The notes under the pieces: generated by a model
The model's input: only the letters and a program-made list of their open reading frames with translations
Databases searched by the model: none
Told to the model about the DNA's origin: nothing
Made by a program: the position numbers and the translations under genes
Assembly: GCA_900319235.1 (NCBI GenBank)
Contig: ONNR01000024.1
Location: forward strand, 1 to 55,915
DNA from: an uncultured Prevotellaceae bacterium
GTDB taxonomy: Bacteria > Bacteroidota > Bacteroidia > Bacteroidales > UBA3663
Direction: 5' to 3'
DNA length: 55,915 nucleotides
Part shown: one piece after another, positions 27,061 through 35,789 of the stretch
Layout of the letters: each line of letters starts with the position of its first letter
Position numbering within the stretch: position 1 is the first letter of the stretch

Positions 27061-28437
27061 ATGAAGAATTATTCTAATATCCTACGCGTAATGCTGTCAG
27101 GTGCAGCATTGGCAGCCATGTTCTCGGCATGTACGTTTGAGCAGGAGGATTATTTCGACGAGTCGGCTGCTATCCGCATCCAGCACGTCAATGATGAAAT
27201 CAAATCTACGCTTTGCGCTCCATCATCCGGCAATGGATGGCTCATCCAGTATTATGTTGCAGGCACTGACGATTATGATTTCGAAGGCTTTAACCTTTTC
27301 GGCAAGTTCTACGAGTCGGGCAAGGTGACACTATGCAGTGACCATCGTTTCTTGCGCGATGGACGTGCAGGCAAGGTTACCGAATATACCAGCTATTACG
27401 AGATGCTGGCTGAGGAAGGTCCCGTTCTGGTGTTCAACACTTGGAATGATATTCTCAGCGTCTTTGTTGATCCAGTGGATCCAGGTTCTGCCCCTATCGC
27501 TATCTTCGATGATGGCGAAGGTATGAATGGTGATGACCGCCTCGTGGTGCTTTCTTATAAGGAAGACGAAGTGTTGCTCCGTGGCGAACGTCATTCCGCT
27601 CCCGTTCGTTTTGTACGTCTTGATCGCACCCCTGAGGAGTACATTGCTCAGACTGCTGCGATGAAGGATTATATCTCTAATGAAAAACTGGCACAGTACT
27701 ACGTGAGCAACGGCACCGACACCATGTATATCGACGGACTCTATAAGGGTTATTTCAACTATAACGATCGCCTTATCGATCCATTGGATTCATCAGTCAA
27801 GAACTGCGTATTCACGCCTGAAGGCTTCCGTCTGCGCACTCCACTCGTGCTAGGTGCCGACACTTGCCAGGAATTCACGCTCAATGCCGAGCGCACTGCA
27901 CTCACCTCGGGCAACGTTAGTGTTGCTCCTTGCTGGTTGCTGGCAGTCAACAACCTCTGTCAGATCACCAATTCTGCAAAGATTACTGCACAGGGTGCAT
28001 GCGATAGCTTTGCTGCCCTCTACAATAAACTGAATGACGACATCATTGAAAACTTCTCGTCTCAGACTTTCAACTTCATTACGTTCGGCAAGTCATCCGA
28101 GTCGGGTTCCAGTAGTCGTGTGGGCATCGTGTTCAATTGTAGCAGCGGCACCCGCAAGTATCTGACTGGTTTCACTGGCACTGTGAAGGTGGACCCCCAG
28201 ACGGGCATCGCCACCATCCAGGCTGATCCTAACGACCCATCGTCGAACTACACTAGCTACAACCGCAAGGACATCGGCAGTTCTTTTACCAATATTGTTA
28301 GTGCTATGAATGGTTCTTATCGCCTCACCACCAACAATCCATTCAAACCTACTGAGGTTCTTTGGACCAAGGTCGATGACCCGACGTTCTATTTTGTCAC
28401 ACAGTTTGACTTCACAAGTTCTGGAACTATTAACTAA
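27061..28437 (+). CDS. DUF4302-type lipoprotein
   Basis: A 458-residue lipoprotein with signal MKNYSNILRVMLSGAALAAMFSAC and an acidic stretch after the Cys (TFEQEDYFDE), pointing to the cell surface. The beta-rich sequence (NGWLIQYYVAGTDDYDFEGFN) matches the DUF4302 family found beside Peptidase_Mx1 in Bacteroidales SusC/SusD loci. No catalytic motif is visible, and a substrate-binding role is my inference. The ATG at 27061 is chosen because the lipoprotein signal begins there; the in-frame sequence from 26974 has no signal character. It lies 87 nt after the peptidase gene. Confidence 0.85.
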   Translation: MKNYSNILRVMLSGAALAAMFSACTFEQEDYFDESAAIRIQHVNDEIKSTLCAPSSGNGWLIQYYVAGTDDYDFEGFNLFGKFYESGKVTLCSDHRFLRDGRAGKVTEYTSYYEMLAEEGPVLVFNTWNDILSVFVDPVDPGSAPIAIFDDGEGMNGDDRLVVLSYKEDEVLLRGERHSAPVRFVRLDRTPEEYIAQTAAMKDYISNEKLAQYYVSNGTDTMYIDGLYKGYFNYNDRLIDPLDSSVKNCVFTPEGFRLRTPLVLGADTCQEFTLNAERTALTSGNVSVAPCWLLAVNNLCQITNSAKITAQGACDSFAALYNKLNDDIIENFSSQTFNFITFGKSSESGSSSRVGIVFNCSSGTRKYLTGFTGTVKVDPQTGIATIQADPNDPSSNYTSYNRKDIGSSFTNIVSAMNGSYRLTTNNPFKPTEVLWTKVDDPTFYFVTQFDFTSSGTIN

Positions 28438-28467
28438 TCCATTTATATTCATTTTTATTTTTCGTCT

Positions 28468-30141
28468 ATGAAAGCAATGTTACTTTCTGCTGTCGCCCTT
28501 CTTAGCGCTACAGCTTTGGCAGGCCCTCAGTTTGAGGGTGCTGTAAGTCGTCACATCAGTCTTCCCAATCAGCCTGCAAAGATCGAAAGAGCTCTTCCTA
28601 CGGCTACTCGTCCTATCGAACTCCGTTCGGGCGAGAGTCTCAAGCCTGGTCGTTTTGAGGCAATGGGAGAAACTTCCTCAGCTGCTCGTCGCGCTAAGGC
28701 TACCACCTATGGTGCTTACTATTCGTTCGGTGAAGGCACATTGAAGTCTTCACTCGTTTGGGATGGTGGTTTCTATGGCTATTCGTATGCTGTGGCTCAT
28801 GCATTCCCCTATTCTGCAAAGTTCAATGCTCAGCTTGGCAACTCTTGGACGATGATTACTGCCTCCGAGACTCTTGACCTGAGCGAGAATGTAGATTCTG
28901 ATGGCAACCTCTTTATGGATAATCTGGGCATCGGTAACTACTATATGCCTACTATCAATGCTCGCGATGCGCAATATACTTGGAGCACCAGGGATACAAA
29001 AGGCCAGATTCTCAATTATGCTCTTTTTCAGGACAGCTGGGGAATGGGCACATTTGATGCTTTCGAGGTTGAAGCATTCTATAGCGGTTATTCTGATGGC
29101 TATGGCTATGGCTCGTCTACGCCTTATGGCCCATCCAACCGTACACTTGTAGATATTGGTCAGGTGGGTGGCCCATTGGTTGTCGATGACGTTTGCATTT
29201 GGCTTGTTACCGAAACTCAGCTTTTTGCTACTGAAGATGACTATATCCTTGTAAGTCTTTATGACATCCATCCGAATGATACTATTATCTACAATGCCTA
29301 TATTCGTCCCGAGAACATCGAGGAAGCTACTAATGGCGCAACTTGTGGCGTTGGTAAGTTCGTAGAGATTGATGAGGATGGCTTTGAGAGTGAGGTGTCT
29401 CCAGTGGTTACTGGTGAAGTTCAAATTCTCATCACTGGTACCGAGGGTACAGACTATGGTATTATCATGGCTTATTCCGATATGGAGGATGAGGATGATG
29501 AGGGCTATAAGTACTACGACTCTCACACCTATTGGTGGAACGAAGTCGCAGATGGAGGAATGCAGCAGCGTTTCTATCGTTGGACAGCTATCGATGCTGC
29601 TGTGATTCTTGATGCACGTTTCAATGCACTCACCACCTATGGCACTGCTGAGCGTGAGGCTGTTGGTATTGTTCCCAACGATGCCACTTATTATCAGGCT
29701 GAGGATGGCACCTCTTACACTTGGGCAGTTTCCAATGTTTCTGTTACTGGTGACACTCTCTATAATGATTTTGACGTCGAGACTACCTTCAATCTTGATA
29801 ACTTCACTGTAGAATATGACCCAGAAGTAGTGGTTGGTCTTGACTTCGACACCACCTATTATGCCGATTATAATCTTGTCATGCTCTATGTCGCTGTAAA
29901 GGAGCTCCCACAGGATGTTGAAACTCGCACCACTACTGTAACCTTCACATCTAATGAGGAAGTAGTGTATCCTATCACCATCACTCAGTTTGGCGCTGGT
30001 GCAGGCATCAACAACGTTGCCAAGGATGCAGAGAAGGAGGACAACGAGGTTTACAACCTCCAGGGCGTGAAGGTCAGCAAGTCGGAGGCCGATCTCCCCG
30101 CTGGCGTTTATGTGAAGAATGGCAAGAAGTTCGTGAAGTAA
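28468..30141 (+). CDS. Secreted protein of unknown function with short C-terminal motif
   Basis: A 557-residue secreted protein with signal MKAMLLSAVALLSATALA. The body is rich in Tyr, Asp and Gly (for example SGYSDGYGYGSSTPYG at about 210), with predicted beta structure and no domain that I recognise. The end reads VYNLQGVKV and LPAGVYVKNGKKFVK, the pattern YxLQGxxV-LPxGxYxxxGKK that recurs at the C-termini of many secreted Bacteroidales proteins and resembles the core of the type IX secretion sorting domain. Codon use is somewhat richer in A/T at third positions than in the SusC/SusD genes. It follows the DUF4302 gene by 30 nt and ends before a terminator. Confidence 0.8.
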   Translation: MKAMLLSAVALLSATALAGPQFEGAVSRHISLPNQPAKIERALPTATRPIELRSGESLKPGRFEAMGETSSAARRAKATTYGAYYSFGEGTLKSSLVWDGGFYGYSYAVAHAFPYSAKFNAQLGNSWTMITASETLDLSENVDSDGNLFMDNLGIGNYYMPTINARDAQYTWSTRDTKGQILNYALFQDSWGMGTFDAFEVEAFYSGYSDGYGYGSSTPYGPSNRTLVDIGQVGGPLVVDDVCIWLVTETQLFATEDDYILVSLYDIHPNDTIIYNAYIRPENIEEATNGATCGVGKFVEIDEDGFESEVSPVVTGEVQILITGTEGTDYGIIMAYSDMEDEDDEGYKYYDSHTYWWNEVADGGMQQRFYRWTAIDAAVILDARFNALTTYGTAEREAVGIVPNDATYYQAEDGTSYTWAVSNVSVTGDTLYNDFDVETTFNLDNFTVEYDPEVVVGLDFDTTYYADYNLVMLYVAVKELPQDVETRTTTVTFTSNEEVVYPITITQFGAGAGINNVAKDAEKEDNEVYNLQGVKVSKSEADLPAGVYVKNGKKFVK

Positions 30142-30168
30142 GTAGCGGGTTTTTACCTGTATGATAAT

Positions 30169-30199
30169 TAGGCCGATTCCTTTGGGAATCGGTCTTTTC
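30169..30199 (+). terminator. Terminator inside the SusC/SusD locus
   Basis: GGCCGATTCC (30171-30180) pairs with GGAATCGGTC (30185-30194), loop TTTG, followed by TTTT. It separates the five-gene SusC operon from the gene at 30217, which starts only 18 nt later. Confidence 0.75.
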
Positions 30200-30216
30200 G
30201 TAAAAAAGTCAAATCT

Positions 30217-32049
30217 ATGAAGAAACTTTTCACTTTACTGGCAGCTTCTATGCTTGCCATCTCATCGGTTTCTGCCGAAGATTATACGCCTTGGGGGTAT
30301 TACCTCGGCAATATGGAAACTGATAACCTCGGCCTTATTGGTGCTGGTGTGGCTACTCTTCGTATCGCTATCTTTGTGCCTGGCGATGGAATTCTAGCGG
30401 GTGGAACCGTTGCTGGCGTTAACGTTCCAGTGGCCGATGCATCGGCTGTGACTGCACTCAGTGCTTGGGTCACTCCAACTCTTTCCTCCGATGAGACATA
30501 TACTCAGCAGGTTGACCTGACTGGTTATGCCAGCGGGTTCAATCAGGCTATCTTTGATGAGCCTTATACTGTAACCGAATCGGGTTGTTACGTAGGTTAT
30601 ACCATTACGGTCAATACTGCTCTCAATACGCAAGGAAGCAAGTATCCTGCTGTTTATGATCCTTCGACCCAGGTTCCAAATAGCTTTTGGATTTGGTACA
30701 GTGCCCAGTATGGCTGGCAGGACATCGGAAGCGATTATGGACAGTCGTGTCTGCAGGCGCTGTTCAAGGATCTCCAATTGCCTGAGACAGCTGCACACTT
30801 CGGAACAATCAAGAATGCTGTCACCGGTGTAAATACAGAGACCGAATGGCCAGTCACGGTTTATTCGGATGCTTCGGAGGCCGTCAATAGCATCGAATAT
30901 ACGATTGATGTAAATGGTGTCAAGGAAACTCGTACAGCTGATGTCTCTATCGAATCAGGCTTCAACAAGTCGGGCGAAATCATGGTCAAGGTAGCTTCGC
31001 CTGCCGAACTTGGTGTATATGATGTAACCCTCGCCATCACGAAGGTCAATGGGAAAGACAATTCTTTGGCTGATGATCAGACGGTAATCAGTTTCAAGAA
31101 CCTTAGCCGCATCGTACAGCGCAATACTGTTGTTGAGGAATTCACAGGTACAGGCTGTGGATGGTGTCCACGTGGTATGCAGGGTATGGCCAATCTGCGT
31201 GCAGAATTCGGTGAGCGTTTCATTGGCTTGGCCTTCCATGCCTATAATACTTCCGACCCGATGTATCCCAACTACTACATCTCGGCTTCCAAACTCGGCA
31301 TCTCAGGTGCTCCAAGCTGTGTCATAGATCGTAAGGAAGTGATGGATCCCTATTATGGAACACAGAAGAATGAGCGTTATGTGCTTCAGGACTTCGAGGA
31401 TTATAGTTCTATTCCAGCCGAAGTGGATATTGACTTGAAGGCTGAGTGGGCAGACAATGACAAAGTGCAGCTTGATGCAAAAATAGAGCCTTTGGTAGAT
31501 GACAAGTACGAAGTTGTCTATGTCCTTACTGCTGATAGCCTCACAGGTACATCTACTGCATGGCGTCAGTCCAATTATTATTACCAGTATTCAGCTGCTG
31601 AAGTTGGAGATGCAGATCTTGCCAAATTCTGTAAAGGTGGCGAATATGGTACAAGCCGTTTCGCTTGGAACTTCGATGATGTGGTGATTGCAAGCTCTTA
31701 TAATTCTTTGGGCAACAATCAGGCTGCGTCGTTGGGCACTCTTGCCGCTGGCCAGAGCGTAGAGGATAGCTATACACTTTCTTTGCCAGCCAAGGCTACC
31801 CTTCGTACAGCTGTAGATGCAAGCATTGATAAGGTTTATGCTGTTGCTTTTGTCCTCAATTCCGAGGGCGCAATTGCGCAGGCCGTGAAGGTGGCTATCG
31901 CCAAATCATCGGGCGAGGGTATCGAATCTGTTAGCGAAGACGTGAAAGTTTCCGAGGCTCCAACCTATGACCTCCAGGGCCGTCAGATCATTACTCCACG
32001 TCACGGTCAGCTCTTCATCCGCGATGGCAAGAAGATGATTGTTGAGTAA
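30217..32049 (+). CDS. Omp28-like secreted protein with thioredoxin-type CxxC
   Basis: A 610-residue secreted protein with signal MKKLFTLLAASMLAISSVSA. The centre holds VVEEFTGTGCGWCPRGM (about residues 306-322), a CxxC in a thioredoxin-like context typical of Omp28-related proteins of Bacteroidales, followed by SKLGISGAPSCVIDR, resembling the cis-Pro loop of that fold. N-terminal and C-terminal parts are beta-rich. It ends with YDLQGRQI and GQLFIRDGKKMIVE, the same short C-terminal motif as the gene before it. A redox or thiol-binding role is possible but unproven. A terminator precedes it by 18 nt, so its expression depends on read-through or on a promoter not recognised here. Confidence 0.83.
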   Translation: MKKLFTLLAASMLAISSVSAEDYTPWGYYLGNMETDNLGLIGAGVATLRIAIFVPGDGILAGGTVAGVNVPVADASAVTALSAWVTPTLSSDETYTQQVDLTGYASGFNQAIFDEPYTVTESGCYVGYTITVNTALNTQGSKYPAVYDPSTQVPNSFWIWYSAQYGWQDIGSDYGQSCLQALFKDLQLPETAAHFGTIKNAVTGVNTETEWPVTVYSDASEAVNSIEYTIDVNGVKETRTADVSIESGFNKSGEIMVKVASPAELGVYDVTLAITKVNGKDNSLADDQTVISFKNLSRIVQRNTVVEEFTGTGCGWCPRGMQGMANLRAEFGERFIGLAFHAYNTSDPMYPNYYISASKLGISGAPSCVIDRKEVMDPYYGTQKNERYVLQDFEDYSSIPAEVDIDLKAEWADNDKVQLDAKIEPLVDDKYEVVYVLTADSLTGTSTAWRQSNYYYQYSAAEVGDADLAKFCKGGEYGTSRFAWNFDDVVIASSYNSLGNNQAASLGTLAAGQSVEDSYTLSLPAKATLRTAVDASIDKVYAVAFVLNSEGAIAQAVKVAIAKSSGEGIESVSEDVKVSEAPTYDLQGRQIITPRHGQLFIRDGKKMIVE

Positions 32050-32075
32050 AGACTATAAGGTCTCTTAAAATAATA

Positions 32076-32112
32076 TGCCCCCGAAAGTCGGATATGCACT
32101 TTCGGGGGCATT
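32076..32112. terminator. Bidirectional terminator
   Basis: Perfect 13-bp stem TGCCCCCGAAAGT (32076-32088) with ACTTTCGGGGGCA (32098-32110), between the convergent Omp28-like and ATPase genes. Confidence 0.9.
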
Positions 32113-32114
32113 GA

Positions 32115-32882
32115 TTATTTGTGTGATATTTGATTTTCTTTTGCGATGCGCTGCAAGGTGGGAGCCGCATATAGGAACTTTCGGAGCACGGGGCTCTCGG
32201 TGTGCAGGATGTTATCCTTGTTGCCTTGCCAGTTAACCACGCCGCCTGCTAGGAAGGTGATGTGGTCGCCGATGCCGAGCACTGAATTCATATCGTGGGT
32301 GTTGACCACGGTGGTGATGTTGTACTCGCGGGTGATGTCGTCGATGAGCTGGTCGATGAGAATGGAGGTCTGCGGATCGAGACCCGAGTTGGGCTCGTCG
32401 CAGAAGAGGTATTTGGGATTGAGCGAGATGGCACGGGCGATGGCGACACGTTTCTGCATACCGCCAGAGAGTTCGGAGGGCATCTTCTGATGTGCTCCCT
32501 TGAGGCCTACACGTTCCAGGCAGAAATCCACGCGTTCGCGTATCTCAGCCACTGTCTTGTCGCTGAACATACGGAGGGGAAAGGCAACGTTTTCTTCCAC
32601 CGACATCGAGTCGAAGAGGGCAGAGCCTTGGAAGAGCACACCGATTTCCTTGCGGATCTCCTTCATCTCCTTGTCCTTTAGTTTCGTGATGTCGCGTCCG
32701 TCGTAGAGGATTTCTCCCTGCTCGGGCTTATGAAGGCCGATGAGGCATTTGAGCAGCACGGTCTTGCCCGAACCGGATTGCCCGATGATGAGGTTATTGA
32801 TGCCTGGCTCGAAGATGCAGTTGATGCCGTTGAGCACTGTCTGCTCGCCAAAAGACTTATATAGGTTCTTTACTTCAATCAT
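32115..32882 (-). CDS. MlaF-like ABC transporter ATPase
   Basis: A 255-residue ABC ATPase closest to MlaF/Ttg2A, which powers phospholipid transport between membranes. Walker A is IGQSGSGKTVLLK, the signature is LSGGMQKRVAIARA, and Walker B with the PNSGLDPQTS segment is typical of this branch. The start MIEVKNLYKSFG at 32882 is chosen over an upstream one because the -7 element (32902-32909) would put the transcript start near 32895. MlaF normally sits next to the MlaE permease and an MlaD-type binding protein; none is near here, so it is an orphan ATPase gene in this window. It ends against the terminator shared with the Omp28-like gene. Confidence 0.9.
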   Translation of the reverse strand: MIEVKNLYKSFGEQTVLNGINCIFEPGINNLIIGQSGSGKTVLLKCLIGLHKPEQGEILYDGRDITKLKDKEMKEIRKEIGVLFQGSALFDSMSVEENVAFPLRMFSDKTVAEIRERVDFCLERVGLKGAHQKMPSELSGGMQKRVAIARAISLNPKYLFCDEPNSGLDPQTSILIDQLIDDITREYNITTVVNTHDMNSVLGIGDHITFLAGGVVNWQGNKDNILHTESPVLRKFLYAAPTLQRIAKENQISHK

Positions 32883-32901
32883 GATTGCGATTTTTGCGGT
32901 G

Positions 32902-32909
32902 CAAATATA
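32902..32909 (-). promoter_or_regulatory. -7 promoter element of the MlaF-like gene
   Basis: TATATTTG on the minus strand, 20 nt before the chosen start codon. No clear -33 TTTG. Confidence 0.55.
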
Positions 32910-32969
32910 GTGATTTTTTAGATAAGTAAGTTGATAATTCCCGACAATTAACAATTATTGATGGCAGTT

Positions 32970-33001
32970 TTTGGTTATTTCGGAAATTTTGCGTATCTTT
33001 G
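32970..33001 (+). promoter_or_regulatory. Promoter of ffh
   Basis: TTTG (32970-32973), 20-nt spacing, TATCTTTG (32994-33001). The transcript would start near 33008, which rules out the in-frame start at 32971. Confidence 0.8.
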
Positions 33002-33048
33002 CGCCGCAATTTCCGTTGCTGCGGTCAAGTCAACAAAAGCTGAAAGTA

Positions 33049-34410
33049 ATGTTTGACAATCTATCGGAGCGTCTTGAGCGCTCGTTCAAAATCCTCAAGG
33101 GTGAAGGCAAGATCACCGAAATCAATGTTGCAGAGACTCTCAAGGACGTGCGTCGTGCGCTGCTCGATGCCGACGTAAACTATAAGGTTGCCAAGAACTT
33201 CACCGACGAGGTGAAGAAGAAGGCTCTGGGCATGGACGTGCTTACAGCCGTCAAGCCTGGTCAGTTGATGGTCAAGATCGTTCACGACGAACTGGCACAG
33301 CTGATGGGCGGCGAGGCCGTTGATCTGAACCTGAAGGCCAATCCCACCATCATCCTGATGGCAGGCCTGCAGGGTTCTGGTAAGACTACCCACACCGGCA
33401 AGCTTGCCCTGATGCTGAAGACGAAGAAAGGCAAGCGTCCGTTGCTTGCAGCTTGCGACGTCTATCGTCCCGCTGCCATCGATCAGTTGGAAGTCGTGGC
33501 AGGCCAGGTGGGTGTGCCCGTCTATACCAATCGTGACTCGAAGGATCCCGTCAAGATAGCCAAGGATGCCATCGCTCAGGCCAAGCACGACGGCAATGAT
33601 GTGGTCATCATCGATACCGCTGGTCGTCTGGCAGTTGATGAGCAGATGATGCGTGAGATTAAGAACATCAAGGATGCCGTTGATCCACACGAGATCCTCT
33701 TCGTCGTCGACTCGATGACAGGTCAGGATGCTGTTAACACGGCCAAGGAATTCAACGATCGTCTCGACTTCACGGGTGTCATTCTCACCAAACTTGATGG
33801 TGATACACGTGGTGGTGCGGCCCTCTCTATCCGCACCGTGGTGCAGAAGCCAATCAAGTTCATCGGTACGGGCGAGAAGATGGAGGCACTCGATGTATTC
33901 TATCCCGAACGTATGGCCGGTCGTATTCTCGGCATGGGTGATGTGGTTTCGCTCGTCGAACGTGCCCAGCAGCAGTACGACGAAGAGGAGGCCAAGAAGC
34001 TGCAGAAGAAGATTGCGAAGAACAAGTTCGACTTCAACGACTTCTTCGAGCAGATTCAGCAGATCAAGAAGATGGGCAACATCAAGGATCTCGCTTCGAT
34101 GATTCCTGGTGTGGGCAAGGCCATCAAGGATGTGGACATCGACAACAACTCTTTCAAGAGTGTTGAGGCCATCATCCAGTCGATGACACCTTTTGAGCGT
34201 GAGCATCCCGAGGTGATGAACCAGAGCCGTAAGATGCGCATCGCCAAGGGTTCGGGCACCAACATCCAGGAAGTGAACCGCCTTGTTAAGCAGTTCGATG
34301 ATATGCGCAAGGTGATGAAGAAGATGAACGACCTGAAGGGTAATCCTCGTGCGCTGATGCAGATGCAACAGATGGCCTCCAAGATGCGAGGCAAGGGCTT
34401 CGGAATGTAA
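33049..34410 (+). CDS. ffh: Signal recognition particle protein Ffh
   Basis: A 453-residue SRP GTPase that binds signal sequences of nascent membrane proteins together with 4.5S RNA. N domain at about 1-85; G domain with GLQGSGKTTHTGKLA (G1), DTAGRLAVDEQ (G3), TKLDGDTRGGAALS (G4) and GTGEKMEALDVFYPERMAGRILGMGD. The C-terminal M domain (about 300-453) is Met-rich (MRKVMKKMNDLKG, MQMQQMASKMRGKGFGM). The family's usual start MFDNLSERLERSF is at 33049, consistent with the promoter. A single gene ended by a terminator. Confidence 0.97.
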   Translation: MFDNLSERLERSFKILKGEGKITEINVAETLKDVRRALLDADVNYKVAKNFTDEVKKKALGMDVLTAVKPGQLMVKIVHDELAQLMGGEAVDLNLKANPTIILMAGLQGSGKTTHTGKLALMLKTKKGKRPLLAACDVYRPAAIDQLEVVAGQVGVPVYTNRDSKDPVKIAKDAIAQAKHDGNDVVIIDTAGRLAVDEQMMREIKNIKDAVDPHEILFVVDSMTGQDAVNTAKEFNDRLDFTGVILTKLDGDTRGGAALSIRTVVQKPIKFIGTGEKMEALDVFYPERMAGRILGMGDVVSLVERAQQQYDEEEAKKLQKKIAKNKFDFNDFFEQIQQIKKMGNIKDLASMIPGVGKAIKDVDIDNNSFKSVEAIIQSMTPFEREHPEVMNQSRKMRIAKGSGTNIQEVNRLVKQFDDMRKVMKKMNDLKGNPRALMQMQQMASKMRGKGFGM

Positions 34411-34416
34411 GTCAAA

Positions 34417-34449
34417 GAAAAAAGTTGGGCTGTTGCTCAACTTTTTTTA
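34417..34449. terminator. Bidirectional terminator
   Basis: AAAAAAGTTGGGC / GCTCAACTTTTTTT with loop TGTT, T-tract on both strands, between the convergent ffh and PagL-like genes. Confidence 0.9.
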
Positions 34450-35619
34450 TTACTGAATAGTACATCCCAGTGCAAATGACATCTGCTCGGCCTCGAAACC
34501 ATTGCCTTTAGTGTAGAATCCTATGTAAGGAGATATGGTTTTATGGCGGAACATCACGTATTTGTATCCGATATTTTCATAGATTCGCGCGGTTCCTTTA
34601 TATTTTATAGGGCGTTTGCCGTTCAAATAGGAGCCGACCTGCACGTGGATGACAAAGGGCCCGAACCATCGGTCATATTTGATGCCCGCACCGATATAAT
34701 CTTTTTGGTCGGTTCGGTCGGGATTATCGTTGTGATAGTAGTCCAGACCCACGCCAATGCCGTTGTTTGGGTCGATTTTATACATTGCATCCACCATCAT
34801 GGTGATTTGTACGGCAGAATTCGGGTCTTCGAAATACACTTTACCATATCCCGTCATCACGCTTCCATAGAAGTGTGATCGGAACTTCCTGCCATCTTTT
34901 TCGATGAGGGCTTCCTCGGGCTTGCACTTCTGTATTTCCTTCAAAGTCTTGTGTCGGTAGCGCAGCGAAAGCGAGAAGTTGTTGATACCAGTGTTGTAGT
35001 TCGCAAGTCCACTGTTGCTGAGATGCGTGAATTGCGGACCGAAGGCTATTTCCCCACCTTTGATCTCGTAGGCGAAGAACCACCCGAACCCTACAAATAT
35101 TTGCCAAGGCTTGGAGAGAGTAACCCAACTGGGGACTTCATAGACGGGATTGAAGACGTAGGCAGCTCCCGTTTCCTGATTCAGATATCCGCGCCATCTG
35201 CCGTTTGTCCAGCAGTACTGGTGCAAGGTAATGCCAAACGTGGCAATCTGCCCGTAATCGGAAGTCTTGCTTTTAGGAAAGATGGGTTCCACACCCCGTA
35301 TCTTCAGATGACTATAGTCCAGCCATTGGAAAAACATGCCGAGAGTAGGGTAATAATAGCCCTTTGGAGCAGCTCCATAATCCTTCGATGAGAACTGGTG
35401 CCCGATATTCAGTTGCCACATCTGGCTAAATTTCTGTGTGAATTCCGAGTTCTTGACCGATCTCCATTCCGTGGCTCCAAAAGGCGAACCAGCACCATAG
35501 CCAATTCCCCATTCGTTGATCAGAGGTTCACGCTTGGCCTCTTTCCTAAGCTGCGAATAAGCATCTCCTTCTGCCATCAGCAGAACGAAAGACAATGTCA
35601 ATAATCGGAGGAAGAACAT
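34450..35619 (-). CDS. PagL-like acyloxyacyl hydrolase (lipid A deacylase family)
   Basis: A 389-residue outer-membrane protein. The signal MFFLRLLTLSFVLLMAEGDAY is followed by a beta-barrel-like sequence. The block FTHLSNSGLANYNTGIN matches the PagL active-site region (His-Ser within HxSN followed by N-x-G-x-N), so it may remove the 3-O acyl chain of lipid A. The protein is much longer than Pseudomonas PagL (~150 residues), with a C-terminal barrel extension usual in Bacteroidales homologues. A start at 35655 is possible, but the -7 element at 35660-35667 would place the transcript start near 35653, past that ATG. I therefore choose 35619, which also begins the signal peptide directly. Confidence 0.82.
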   Translation of the reverse strand: MFFLRLLTLSFVLLMAEGDAYSQLRKEAKREPLINEWGIGYGAGSPFGATEWRSVKNSEFTQKFSQMWQLNIGHQFSSKDYGAAPKGYYYPTLGMFFQWLDYSHLKIRGVEPIFPKSKTSDYGQIATFGITLHQYCWTNGRWRGYLNQETGAAYVFNPVYEVPSWVTLSKPWQIFVGFGWFFAYEIKGGEIAFGPQFTHLSNSGLANYNTGINNFSLSLRYRHKTLKEIQKCKPEEALIEKDGRKFRSHFYGSVMTGYGKVYFEDPNSAVQITMMVDAMYKIDPNNGIGVGLDYYHNDNPDRTDQKDYIGAGIKYDRWFGPFVIHVQVGSYLNGKRPIKYKGTARIYENIGYKYVMFRHKTISPYIGFYTKGNGFEAEQMSFALGCTIQ

Positions 35620-35659
35620 TGTATGCCTAAGGGTGTGGAACTTGTGCCATTTCATATTG

Positions 35660-35667
35660 CAAAGATA
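35660..35667 (-). promoter_or_regulatory. -7 promoter element of the PagL-like gene
   Basis: TATCTTTG on the minus strand. It decides the start codon of the gene: the ATG at 35655 would be upstream of or at the transcript start. Confidence 0.65.
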
Positions 35668-35736
35668 ATTTGTATCGAACAAAAAACGCCATTTCTGCAT
35701 AAAAAACGGGGATAAAGTCTTTTATTGTCTTCGAAA

Positions 35737-35768
35737 TTTGGCCAATTGAATAATTTGCATTACATTTG
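35737..35768 (+). promoter_or_regulatory. Promoter of folD
   Basis: TTTG (35737-35740), 20-nt spacing, TACATTTG (35761-35768). Transcript start near 35775, 15 nt before the ATG. Confidence 0.8.
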
Positions 35769-35789
35769 CAAACCTAAATTCAGACAATT

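Noticed and set aside
33061..34440. 459-codon minus-strand frame opposite ffh
   Set aside because: Shadow of ffh, which has complete SRP GTPase motifs and a consensus promoter.
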